A DNA stretch of 18,956 nucleotides, from assembly GCA_933822405.4 (NCBI GenBank), contig CAKOGP040001775.1, positions 1-18,956 on the forward strand. The letters are read 5' to 3'. The stretch is from Cylindrotheca closterium. Taxonomy: Eukaryota; Bacillariophyta; Bacillariophyceae; Bacillariales; Bacillariaceae. The notes under the pieces are model-generated. The model was not told the DNA's origin. It worked only from the letters and a program-made list of their open reading frames with translations, and ran no database searches. The number at the start of each line of letters is the position of its first letter. The first letter of the stretch is position 1. Shown piece after piece: positions 1 to 7,968 of the stretch. Both the position numbers and the translations under genes were made by a program.

Positions 1-439
1 AACTTGGACACCTTGAGGTTCTTGTTGTAGGCAACGAGCGGCCGTCCTTGCACTGCGCCATCCTCGGCGGTTTTGGAAGGGGGGGTTGCTTGCGTTGACT
101 CTTGGTAATCGTGGGATCAGGATTATCCTTGGTGAGATCGATCAACAAGGGACTGGTGTTCGATCGAGCTTTGGCCGTGAGGCCAACCTGACCTTGGGCA
201 ACTTCAGATGGGAAGAGCGAGCGACCTTTCATTGCGCCATCCTCGGCGGTTTTTGAAGGGTTTTGCTTGCTGATGTGCTTGGGAGTCGTGATGGCAGGAT
301 TGTCCTTTGTCAGAGCAATCGACAACTGAGTGGTCGAATTTGATCGGGTTTTTTCCTCGAGACCTCCCTGACCTTGGTCAGCTACAGTCATGATCGAATT
401 CGGGTCCTTCTCCGGCGGGTTGATGATGCTATCCTTCAT
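1..439 (-). CDS. Unrecognised protein, N-terminal part only (cut by window edge)
   Basis: A reading frame opens at an ATG at 439-437 and stays open to the window edge (146 codons). An in-frame TAA lies 9 nt before the ATG, which supports this start unless an intron intervenes. The protein begins MKDSIINPPEKDPNS and is rich in Ser, Thr, Lys and Pro, so probably disordered. It holds two diverged copies of a segment of about 65-70 residues. Each copy contains a version of LTKDNP followed by a Lys-rich stretch and GRSL. The second copy carries LLIDLTKDNP, which resembles a SUMO-interacting motif (hydrophobic-I-D-L-T). At DNA level the copies share GCCATCCTCGGCGGTTTT (around 57 and 236). The gene follows the kinase gene on the same strand with a gap of about 220 bp. 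I do not recognise the family; the repeat structure and open frame make a real gene likely but not certain. Confidence 0.5.
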   Translation of the reverse strand, partial: MKDSIINPPEKDPNSIMTVADQGQGGLEEKTRSNSTTQLSIALTKDNPAITTPKHISKQNPSKTAEDGAMKGRSLFPSEVAQGQVGLTAKARSNTSPLLIDLTKDNPDPTITKSQRKQPPLPKPPRMAQCKDGRSLPTTRTSRCPS

Positions 440-658
440 GTTCGCTTAAATTTAATTCCTGTTTCAACGACAACAACTGTTTTCATGTACATACGAAACG
501 CGTAGGACTGGTACAGTTTTGTTTTGGAGAAGAGTGAGGAAAAATATTTTCTACCTTTTAGTTTTTGATTTTTGATTTTTATCACCTGAGCTAATCTTTC
601 CCTGGTACAAATGACTAAGTAGAAATGTTGTGTTAGGTGGTATTTTAAAGCGTCAAGG

Positions 659-3250
659 CTAGTCTTCAGCGTCCTTCCTATCAATCAATTGAAGGCCCAA
701 CAAGTTGGAAAACACAGTGCTTCCTCCTGCAAGCACTAAATTTCTTGCAAACGGATTTTGCTGTATGCTATCTTCGCTCAATGCAAGGCTTCCCATCATG
801 TTTGAAAGCCCATTCTCCTTTGAAGGGGTGGTCTGTTCCTTCTTTCCAAGTTGATCCTTTGCCCATTCTGGCCAATCAGAAGTGTCGCGTTGAGGAGAAC
901 AAATTTCTGAACCACCAACAAGATGGTTTGGATCGCTGTATAGCTCAGATTTGCATTGTGGATAGAAAGGAATGACAAAATCACCTGCCTGTTTGCATTT
1001 TATACTCCATGGCGATTGAATTTGACTTTCTGGGGAGAAAAGTCTTTGATGTAGAGAATCATCATCTCCCATGTCAGAAGCGATTTCATCAAAGAAATTG
1101 TGACCTAACAACTCCTGTGCTGAGGGTCTCGTGGACGGTTCTGTTTCAAAGCATGTCGTCATGAGCATGTCAAATGCATTCATCAGATTCAGATCTTCTT
1201 TCGGAAAGTTTGCTGCAGTTGAGTGTGGTAACGGTGGTGGGCCAGAGGTTCGTTTGATATGGTTGAATAGTGAAATAGGATTTGTAAACCCTTGATCTTT
1301 CCATGGTGGACTTGCGGTAATCATTTGGAAGGCAACACATCCAATCCCCCAAATATCAGCTTTCGAACTATATCTTTCTTCAAAAACCTCTGGCGCCATG
1401 AAATATGGAGTTCCACGAACGGTTAGACTCATCATCATATCCCCTCGCAAATTTGACAGTTTCTTGCTTGCACCAAAGTCTGCGAGCTTTACTACCCCCC
1501 CATCATTGACCAGAATATTGGAACCTTTGATGTCTCGGTGTATGATGTTGTTCTCATGCAAGTAGTGGAGGCCTAAAAGCGTTTGTGAGAGGTATCGTTG
1601 GATGACTTGCAGCGGAAACGCACCAAAGCGACTAAGCATAGACGCAACACTGCCGCCCGGAACCCATTCTTGAAAGATATGCAAATGCGTTTTGTCCATT
1701 TGAGCTCCAAGATACTGAACAATGTTCTGATGTTTTAGCAATCTCATCAACTCAACCTCCCGGCGGACATCCTTCATTACAGCTTCACCATCGACCTTGA
1801 ATATCTTCACTGCCATCAAGGATCCAGTGAGTGTGTTCATGCCAACGTGAACTACACCAAAGGAGCCAACTCCAATCTTGGCACCAAGAGTCCATTTACC
1901 TCGTTTCACCCTGCCTTCTAGCCAGAAGGTCTTCTTGCTGCTCTTCGGTTTCTTTTGGATTGGTGTATGGTAGGGTAGAGGCTTGTTGGATGGTATTGAT
2001 TCATTTGCATCCCATGCTTCGTAATATTCAAGCGAGTCTGTGACATTTTCATTCCTCCCTTGGTTATCCATTGTATTGTCCTTCTTGACCAGTAAGGACT
2101 TTTGTGCCTCGTGGCCATCATTTTGAAAGTCATCACTGGCAGTTTGGTTAAAAGGGATGCCATCATTCTGTTTTTGCAATCTGAGGATTCCAATGTTTCT
2201 TGGGTGTTTTTCTGAAGATAGTGCTTGGTCTCCGTCGATGATGGTAGCCACAAGGATGTCATTGTCCGTTATTTCGTCGTCGTCGACAATCTCTGCCAAT
2301 TGAATCTCCGGCGAAATCATCGAAAGAGGGAGACTTCTCGATTTCGGCTTTGGTGTACGTTCAACGACAGTGCTATCATCGTCAGATTCTGTCGTTCGTG
2401 ATGAAACTTCCTTGCCTGTATCCCCGGCGACAGATCCTAAACCTATTTCACCATGTTGTACTCTCGTTTGCGTCGGTGTGAACTCTGGGGAATCGCCGAT
2501 TTCGCCCTCCATGAATTCCAGATCTTCGTCTGATTCGCTTTCGATTTCCTCGTTGGGATTGTACTCGTCGTCTTCGAGTCCTGGATCATATGATTCCTCC
2601 ACTAAACTCTCCGAGGTTTCACACTGGGATTCCGAATTTGCCTCGCTTACAGTGAAACTAGACTCTTGATCACTGTCAACTGTATCAAGGTCTGCTACAT
2701 AACTGCGCGGGGAAGACGAGGGGTCTTCGGTTGTTTCGTCCTCCGACGGCTGCAGAGAAAGCGTCAAATCCTGTGATATAGAGTCGTTACTCATAGTCAA
2801 ATCACCAGAAAAACTGGAGACAGCGTCTTGGATTCTTGATATGTCTAGTCTTCGCGGAGAAACATCACAGCTGATGGCGCTGAAGTCGTCATCGACATCC
2901 TGTTCAAAAGAGCGGGCGATTTTCTTTTTGTTATGTCCATCTAGTTTCTCACTTGCAGAATGAGAGAGCGCTCGCTGCGCACTAGAAATCATCACAGAAG
3001 ATGGCACTTTGTCATTTTCTTTTTCTTGTAGACGATTCTTGACAACTGGTATATTCACATTAAATGACGCCAAGATACCTCCTGCTGCCGCTGCCCCGTG
3101 AACTTCTTTGTCTGGTACAACTCCGGAGCGTTGCTGCTTCCCTGTCCCTGCTCTCCGAGTTCGTGTAGGCATCTCTAGATTCCACAGGTAATGCTTCACA
3201 CTTCGAAAGTATGGTACCGGTACGATAAAAGCGAAGACGTTTCCGTTCAT
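659..3250 (-). CDS. STE11/MEKK-like serine/threonine protein kinase (MAP3K-type)
   Basis: Protein of 863 residues from the first ATG (3250). A second ATG at 3172, starting MPTRTRRAGTG, is a plausible alternative (837 residues) with a better -3 base. The open frame extends 39 nt further upstream only through a TTG. The first 450 or so residues are Ser/Asp/Glu-rich and look disordered, with several SP/TP sites. A complete kinase domain follows (about 1894-1093). It has the glycine loop GVGSFGVV, the VAIK-type lysine in MAVKIF, the alpha-C glutamate in RREVELM, the catalytic loop HRDIKGSNIL, DFG in ADFGASKKL, and GTPYFMAPEV. HRDIKGSN plus GTPYFMAPE is typical of STE11/MEKK/NPK1 kinases, which phosphorylate MAP2Ks. 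All catalytic residues are present, so it should be active. About 140 residues follow the domain, with no motif I recognise. The exact MAP3K subfamily cannot be fixed from sequence alone. Confidence 0.9.
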   Translation of the reverse strand: MNGNVFAFIVPVPYFRSVKHYLWNLEMPTRTRRAGTGKQQRSGVVPDKEVHGAAAAGGILASFNVNIPVVKNRLQEKENDKVPSSVMISSAQRALSHSASEKLDGHNKKKIARSFEQDVDDDFSAISCDVSPRRLDISRIQDAVSSFSGDLTMSNDSISQDLTLSLQPSEDETTEDPSSSPRSYVADLDTVDSDQESSFTVSEANSESQCETSESLVEESYDPGLEDDEYNPNEEIESESDEDLEFMEGEIGDSPEFTPTQTRVQHGEIGLGSVAGDTGKEVSSRTTESDDDSTVVERTPKPKSRSLPLSMISPEIQLAEIVDDDEITDNDILVATIIDGDQALSSEKHPRNIGILRLQKQNDGIPFNQTASDDFQNDGHEAQKSLLVKKDNTMDNQGRNENVTDSLEYYEAWDANESIPSNKPLPYHTPIQKKPKSSKKTFWLEGRVKRGKWTLGAKIGVGSFGVVHVGMNTLTGSLMAVKIFKVDGEAVMKDVRREVELMRLLKHQNIVQYLGAQMDKTHLHIFQEWVPGGSVASMLSRFGAFPLQVIQRYLSQTLLGLHYLHENNIIHRDIKGSNILVNDGGVVKLADFGASKKLSNLRGDMMMSLTVRGTPYFMAPEVFEERYSSKADIWGIGCVAFQMITASPPWKDQGFTNPISLFNHIKRTSGPPPLPHSTAANFPKEDLNLMNAFDMLMTTCFETEPSTRPSAQELLGHNFFDEIASDMGDDDSLHQRLFSPESQIQSPWSIKCKQAGDFVIPFYPQCKSELYSDPNHLVGGSEICSPQRDTSDWPEWAKDQLGKKEQTTPSKENGLSNMMGSLALSEDSIQQNPFARNLVLAGGSTVFSNLLGLQLIDRKDAED

Positions 3251-4912
3251 CGGAAGTCCAGTTTGAATTTGAGTGACGAGCACGCTCAACGCTCAACGCA
3301 TGCCAAAACTCAACGAGATTTCGTCTCTATTACACGTGTACCAGGTACAGTAGTAGTTTTGAGTCGTCTTCGTCTGTCTGCCGTCTGTCTCTCCTCGTCT
3401 GTCCATCTGACTACGACTGTACACTACAGTACCACCAAGAGTCATGCTCTACTGTAGCCATTGACCATCGTCTATGGCTCGCTGTGTCTGTCGCACATAT
3501 AAACGAGCGAAGGACCAAGAGTGAAGGGCGCAAACTGCAGAAACCCTACAAGAACTCACCCCTAACTTTTTTGCGGCAAAAGTAGAACCTTTCAATCATC
3601 AAAATACTACAGTGTAATGATCACAATAAGATGTCAAACGTCTTAGCTTATTGCGGCAGAGGTGAATCACCTCCATACCACACTTTCAATCCTAGCAGTC
3701 TCAGGGAGACCCTTCGCTCGTTTACGTGCGACATGCGACCGACAAATGGGATGGGTTGACCGCAAGTGGATGGTTAGAGAGTGGGTGCGTTGTCGATCGG
3801 AGGTGCTGGACTGCACTGCAAGACGGGGTAATTTTCAGATATTTGTGATATCCGGACGGACGGGGCTACTTCTGTGAGCGGGATCTCTAGTCGATTCCCG
3901 CTTGGAATGCTCGTCCAGCCGTTAAATTCTTGCTATGCTATTTGCCAAAATAGACCTCACGAAAACACGCCCGCCAGTATACCCAGCGATCGTCAACGGA
4001 TGAATGATCGCCAGTGTGAAACCTTTGTTGCCATATTAGCTTCCGGTGGAGAAATAGAATTATTTTTTTCCAAGGTGGAGAAATAGATTTTTTTTCCCTC
4101 CATGGTGGAGAAAACAGCTTCCGGTGGAGAAACGACACCCCCAAGTCTTCCCCAAACGTAATCTATCTCTTGTTCTTCAACAATCATAATGAGAATTGAG
4201 GTTTCGGAAAAAGTCTTCTTCCACCTTGGGCTTGCACACTGCCTTCATATTCCATCACGAATCAGTAGCACCTGCAAGAAGGTAACTATTAGTTGATTGT
4301 TGTAGCTTCCATCGCTAAACAGTTTTGTTTGTGGCTGTGCGAAAGTAGTTGTCGGGGCGCCCTGCTCCTACAGTATAGCACCAAAGTCTTGTATTTGATC
4401 GCAAGCAGGCTTGTTTGTATCCTGCAAAAATATTGGCAACCACCTCTCCAAAAGTTGCTTTCGAATATGAGCTCCTAAAATTGGTCCCCCAATGTTTTCT
4501 TTCCCCTGATGAACCTTTTGGCTCCAACTTCCGAATGGAGAAATAGAAAGTTTTTTTCTCCATCAGGCCGGTCCACACGGTCAAAAATCGCGAACGCGAA
4601 ACTCGATTTGTGCGCGTTTTTCGCACACTTTTGCTGTTTCGTTTTGCTGTCCAAGAAATACCTCCTCACGGCTGACCAAAGCAATCATAGCAATCGGATC
4701 AATCAAATTTCACATGTGAATATTTGTTCGTCATCATCACATCACCAGCCTATCATCAACAAAACGTTCGCGCCATAGTGTTTTCATCCTGTTCACTGTA
4801 GGATTCTACATGTTTGGCTGCTTTCAGGGTCTTTGGCTTGCTGGATCTATCGTTTGTTCTGATGAAAGTGAATCTATAATCATCACACTCCTCTGCTGCC
4901 CGACAATAAGCC
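3251..4912. other. Gene-poor intergenic stretch of about 1.66 kb
   Basis: No convincing gene on either strand. The part next to the kinase start (3290-3500) is its likely promoter region. It contains a CACGTG-type palindrome (ACACGTGT near 3332) and pyrimidine-rich GTCTGTCT runs near 3380-3400. An ATATAAA sequence near 3497 could be a TATA box for either strand. The middle (4045-4132) holds a short repeat cluster listed separately. The segment 4700-4912 probably contains the promoter and 5' leader of the small + strand gene. Short open frames here lack codon bias or family motifs, and I found no tRNA. Confidence 0.5.
4045..4132 (+). repeat. Cluster of four GGTGGAGAAA repeats
   Basis: GGTGGAGAAA occurs at 4045, 4074, 4104 and 4123. 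Copies one and two continue as TAGA followed by a T-run, and copies one and four are preceded by CTTCC. Parts form dyads, for example GGTGGAGAAA against TTTCCCTCCA at about 4085-4103. A related copy lies near 4534 (CTTCCGAATGGAGAAATAGA followed by TTTCTCCA). It could be a decayed small repeat element or a cluster of protein-binding sites. Minus-strand frames across it read repeated SPPW and are not credible genes. Confidence 0.55.
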
Positions 4913-5336
4913 ATGGTCTTCTTCCTCATTTCCAAAACGGCAATCCAGTGCCTTGCTACCGTTTACCTCCAGAACTGCTCAAACAAGCCACAGTTTGAGA
5001 AGAAGATGTCTGATTACTTTCACGGCCAGAAAGGTAAGAACAAAAGCCTGGATTTATGTGTCCAGATCTCACTCTTGTCTCGATCTCACTGTTGATTCTG
5101 GCACTGTTGTCTCAGGCACTGACATGATTTCTCACAAGAACGATTTTGTGCAAGGACAGGGCATCTATGCCTCTCTTTGGGAAGTTGATGAGAACCTGGG
5201 TGGCAAATTCGTTCTGAGTTCAATGTATCATCGCTTCAATCAGAAGATGGTACGAGGCCAGGGAATCACCACACGAGTCCTTGAGGTCAAGAAGGTCAGG
5301 AAAGACCACGATCCCAATACTGATACCACATGTTAG
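4913..5336 (+). CDS. Small two-exon protein of unknown function
   Basis: Exon 1 is 4913-5033 and exon 2 is 5116-5336, separated by an 82-bp GT-AG intron. Joining them restores one frame of 113 residues: the split codon G|GC encodes Gly41. The ATG sits in a good context (AAGCCATGG) with an in-frame TAA only 3 nt upstream of it. The N-terminus, MVFFLISKTAIQCLATVYLQ, is moderately hydrophobic and could be a weak signal or targeting sequence. Exon 2 is soluble-looking, with YASLWEVDENLGGKF, two VxGQGI segments and a basic VKKVRKDHD tail. I recognise no family. An AATAAA directly after the TAG (5337-5342) looks like a polyadenylation signal and supports a real transcript. It could alternatively be the end of a longer gene with further upstream exons, or a remnant of one. 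Confidence 0.6.
5034..5115 (+). other. Spliceosomal intron, 82 bp
   Basis: The donor is AAAG|GTAAGA and the acceptor is TGTCTCAG|GC. The intron is phase 1. Reading through it gives an in-frame TGA in the exon 1 frame (at 5093-5095), while removing it joins two frames that are each open. Length and consensus fit the short introns of compact protist genomes. Confidence 0.75.
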
Positions 5337-5342
5337 AATAAA
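5337..5342 (+). promoter_or_regulatory. Likely polyadenylation signal AATAAA
   Basis: A perfect AATAAA begins at the first base after the TAG of the small two-exon gene. The position directly at the stop implies a very short 3' UTR. Confidence 0.4.
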
Positions 5343-6153
5343 GCAAAATGTGCTCTATCGTGAGTGCCTTTAGCGCTCAGAACAAACTCTCTGCAGTCTA
5401 AATTCGTAATCGACTGTACAACACTTTCACGACAATAGTTCTCCTGTGTCTAGGTGTTGAAATTGCTCTCTTGGAGACCATTCATTGGAAACTCCTTGAT
5501 AGAAGCAGTTCGACACGTCCGATCGGATAGACGGACAAATGTCCGGTTTGGTCCGTTTATTCGGGGGATTCCTATGAGTCGGTTTTGCAGGGAATCTGAA
5601 AACATGGAATTGTGCGCTTGGACCATCAAACGTCTGAGCGCCACGAAAATCCCATACTGAAGCGGGAGTTCTGTACGTGGGTTTTGTAATGTTATCTACA
5701 TGGAATGGGCAAAGCAAAAGCCTTCCACGAAAACTCGTCCGGCATACTTGCGTCGAATCCCGACATCTTGCACGATCAAAGTCCGATCGCACGTGTCGAA
5801 AACCTCGCACTTGAATAGTTTCTTTTGGAACGTAAAAACTCATATTTCGTCATATCCCAACAGTCGGCGTGTGCGCAAAGGTAGATTTTGTCGTAGATTT
5901 TGTCGTAAATTTTGTTGTAGGGTTGTCGTAATTTGTTGTAGGTTTGTCGTAATTTGTCATAAGTTGTTGTAAATAGTTTACGACAAAATTTACGACAAAA
6001 TTTACGACAAAAGGCTTGTCGTTAATTATAACTCCACTGTTTCGGAGAAATAAAACAATGTTTTGCCCCCTAAATAATTCTATGTACGAGGGGGGAGGAA
6101 ACGTCTGTCTGTCTCCCGTCACACTTTGGTTTCACTACAATCCGAGGCGTGTC
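5343..6153. other. Non-coding stretch between the small gene and the transposon
   Basis: Apart from the hairpin at 5886-6011 I see no gene. A minus-strand frame of 138 codons (5843-5427) has no recognisable motif, is Arg/Pro/Thr/Ser-rich, and covers small palindromes such as TCCGATCGGA and CGGACAAATGTCCG, so I do not call it. The last bases before the target duplication (6147-6153) resemble the end of the transposon; see findings. Confidence 0.4.
5886..6011. repeat. Imperfect long hairpin built from TTTTGTCGTAAA repeats
   Basis: The left arm 5886-5918 is complementary to the right arm 5979-6011 at 31 of 33 positions. Both arms are themselves three tandem copies of a unit close to TTTTGTCGTAAA (about 12 bp). 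The 60-nt loop continues the theme with diverged TTGTCGTAATTTG units. It lies in the non-coding stretch 5343-6158, about 150 bp left of the transposon. It could be a small foldback element or a replication-slippage product. I saw no convincing target duplication around it. Confidence 0.7.
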
Positions 6154-6158
6154 CCTGG
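6154..6158 (+). repeat. Left copy of probable target-site duplication CCTGG
   Basis: CCTGG abuts the left TIR and is repeated in the same orientation right after the right TIR. The central base is T in both copies, so the direct repeat is perfect, while an inverted reading would have one mismatch. This favours a target duplication over an extension of the TIR. Confidence 0.65.
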
Positions 6159-6204
6159 AACACGCGAGGAGTTGGTGTTTTTGGCGTGTTTTGCGCGCGT
6201 TGAA
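6159..6204 (+). repeat. Left terminal inverted repeat
   Basis: It starts AACACGCGAGGAGTTGGTGT and ends GCGCGCGTTGAA. Compared with the reverse complement of 11305-11350, 42 of 46 positions match; the mismatches are at positions 16, 25, 30 and 38. The outer 15 bp are identical in both ends, as expected for transposase recognition. Confidence 0.9.
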
Positions 6205-6290
6205 TATTTAGAAGAAATTGAACTATACAGAAATAGTTTTTATGGTCGTTCTAAATTAAATAGAGGCCGAATATTGGAGAGGAGCAAAAA

Positions 6291-6435
6291 CCCGGATGTG
6301 CGTCCTTGATTTGACAACGCAAAATGTGTTGCGTCTTTGATTTGCGTCCTTGAACCCGGATGTGCGTCCTTGAACCCGGATGTGCGTCCTTGAACCCGGA
6401 TGTGCGTCCTTGAACCCGGATGTGCGTCCTTGAAC
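6291..6435 (+). repeat. Left subterminal array of 20-bp tandem repeats
   Basis: The unit TGCGTCCTTGAACCCGGATG occurs in four perfect head-to-tail copies at 6343-6422, followed by a partial copy (6423-6435). Degenerate copies precede it (6291-6309 and TGCGTCTTTGA near 6330). The array lies between the left TIR and the first accessory gene, ending 174 bp before its ATG. Subterminal repeats are typical binding sites for transposon-encoded proteins; here that is inference. There are no unique spacers, so it is not CRISPR-like. Confidence 0.9.
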
Positions 6436-6609
6436 TGAAAGTGGGTGCAGCGAGGTGAAGAGATTGAACATCCAACCCGCAAGCCTTGCCACAAAAATCG
6501 CTGAAATCCGTTTGTGACACTTTTCGGTTTTCAAGTCTGGCAAAATGATTTCTTAGCGATATTTTCTCGACGAGTGTACCTATGATCTTTGGAGTAAAAA
6601 ATTCCAATC

Positions 6610-7692
6610 ATGCCTGAGAAACACGGAAAGTCGTCTGAAGTCTACAAAGAACTCCTACATGACTTCATGAACTTCAAGCAAACGGGTTGGAAACCTTTCG
6701 GACCAAACATTGGGGGCGTGGAGCATATGAAGTCAAAAACAATGTATGAGAAAAAAATGGCCTCAAGACATGCTTTCCGAAGCCTGGCAAAAAAAGTTGC
6801 AGCCGATGCAGTTGGCTTATTGCCAAGTAGTTTCATTGAGGACGAAGGAGCACAAGAAGATAGTGATGATGATGATGATGATGATGATGAAGGGGAAAAC
6901 AAAGCGGCTCGTTCGTCCTCCGCCAATGCTGCAAGTACCTCCCGCAAGACAAGTAGTAGCAAACCGATTGATCTTACTTGTCAAGCTGCTAAAGAGGATG
7001 TCGATGGTCGTATTCTTGGATTTGAAGTCGGGCAAATGAGACAACATTATCTCTTGCAGTATCCAACCGGAAACAAATTGGGGGTTGTCTGCTGTCTAGA
7101 CGGAGACGTTGAAGATAGGACATCCAACCAGTTCAAGCTTTCAAATGACGGGAAAACCGTTACTCGCATGAGACGAGTTCCAAAGGAATGCAGCAGCGCC
7201 AACATATTGCTCAAGGGGGCCGATGAGGATGATCGAGAGGGAGTGATGGCTGGGTTTGGTTCCAGTGACATTGATGTCATCGTTCTGGAATCTGCAATTA
7301 AAAAAAGGATGGAAAATTGCAAACGGGACAAGGATGGTCAGATTTGGGAACACAGGGATGTGATTGATCTCCCTTTTGCCTGCATGCCAACCATGGTTAG
7401 CAAAGAGGGTAAGCCAATGAAGACTTTCAAGGTAAGAAAGAACACGAACGGATTTCGCTGGGCTTCCTTTTGGCTTGTGGGAAAGCATGCTGCGAAGGCT
7501 GCAGGCGCCAGTGAAAGTAGAAGGTTTGGAGGAACTCGAGTTTTCTCTCCTACTGCAGATGACGAATCCCTTTATTCGTATCAAACAGTACGCTCGAACG
7601 ATGTTCCTATGAAACATGTGCAAGTTGAAAAGAAGACCACCAAGAAGAAGACAGCGACCACAAAGCACACCATGCGAAGCAAGAAGAACTAA
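6610..7692 (+). CDS. Transposon accessory protein A (paralogue of accessory protein B)
   Basis: Protein of 360 residues starting at an ATG 174 bp after the left array. Residues 1-75 are mixed-charge and possibly helical. Residues 84-93 are an acidic run encoded by a GAT microsatellite, followed by a Ser-rich linker. That linker ends in KPIDLTC, which resembles a SUMO-interacting motif. Residues 151-290 form a conserved block shared with accessory protein B: YPTGNKL, GDVED, AIKKR (229-233), KDGQIW (241-246), LPFACMP (254-260) and GFRWASFWLV (281-290). The tail is Lys/Thr-rich (KKTTKKKTATTKHTMRSKK), consistent with nuclear import or DNA binding. I recognise no known family, and no Myb, zinc-finger or catalytic motif is visible. 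Its place between TIR, array and transposase suggests a role in transposition, for example binding the subterminal repeats. That is inference. Confidence 0.8.
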   Translation: MPEKHGKSSEVYKELLHDFMNFKQTGWKPFGPNIGGVEHMKSKTMYEKKMASRHAFRSLAKKVAADAVGLLPSSFIEDEGAQEDSDDDDDDDDEGENKAARSSSANAASTSRKTSSSKPIDLTCQAAKEDVDGRILGFEVGQMRQHYLLQYPTGNKLGVVCCLDGDVEDRTSNQFKLSNDGKTVTRMRRVPKECSSANILLKGADEDDREGVMAGFGSSDIDVIVLESAIKKRMENCKRDKDGQIWEHRDVIDLPFACMPTMVSKEGKPMKTFKVRKNTNGFRWASFWLVGKHAAKAAGASESRRFGGTRVFSPTADDESLYSYQTVRSNDVPMKHVQVEKKTTKKKTATTKHTMRSKKN

Positions 7693-7968
7693 TGAAAACA
7701 TTCAGAAATGAGCATGAAGATATAGAAGTCAATAGTTGAAAATTACACATACAGCAACTGAACTCTTCTCCGTCTATGAAACATAAGAATTGATGCAACT
7801 GTGATGTAATAGGTACACGCACCCCAAAGATACAAAAAAAATTATACCGTAATATTAATAAAATATAATAATATTTTAATACTTGAAGCACATTTTTATA
7901 ACGGCTTTTGGAGATTATCGCCAAATATTATTATTCAAGCATCTCGTAATCGCCACAAAAACGAGAAG
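7693..7968. other. AT-rich spacer between accessory gene A and transposase gene
   Basis: 276 bp with a strongly AT-rich core at 7830-7885, containing ATTAATAAAATATAATAATA. It probably holds the 3' UTR of accessory gene A (AATAAAA at 7857) and the transposase promoter. The transposase frame is open for at least 20 codons upstream of its ATG but has no earlier ATG there. Confidence 0.45.

Noticed and set aside
3878..3901. tRNA-like hairpin GCGGG...CCCGC with GTCGATTCCC
   Set aside because: The loop is 14 nt, and no acceptor stem, D arm or anticodon arm can be drawn around it.
5427..5843. Minus-strand open frame of 138 codons
   Set aside because: No motif, biased composition and small palindromes inside; no neighbour or signal supports it. 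It could be a decayed gene, but nothing shows this.
6147..6158. A 12-bp target duplication instead of 5 bp
   Set aside because: GCGTGTCCCTGG and GCGTGTTCCTGG match at 11 of 12, but taking them as a duplication would strip the right end of its outer 7 bp of TIR, which match the left TIR perfectly. Kept as a finding about the flank instead.
6343..6422. Possible CRISPR array from the regular 20-bp repeats
   Set aside because: The units are head to tail with no spacers, the genome is eukaryotic and no cas genes are present.
6256..6607. Minus-strand frames with repeated RTSGFKDAHPGS-type peptide over the left array, and similar ones at 10864-11278
   Set aside because: They are translations of the 20-bp tandem array. 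Twenty is not a multiple of three, so all frames cycle through the same peptides; there is no other coding evidence.
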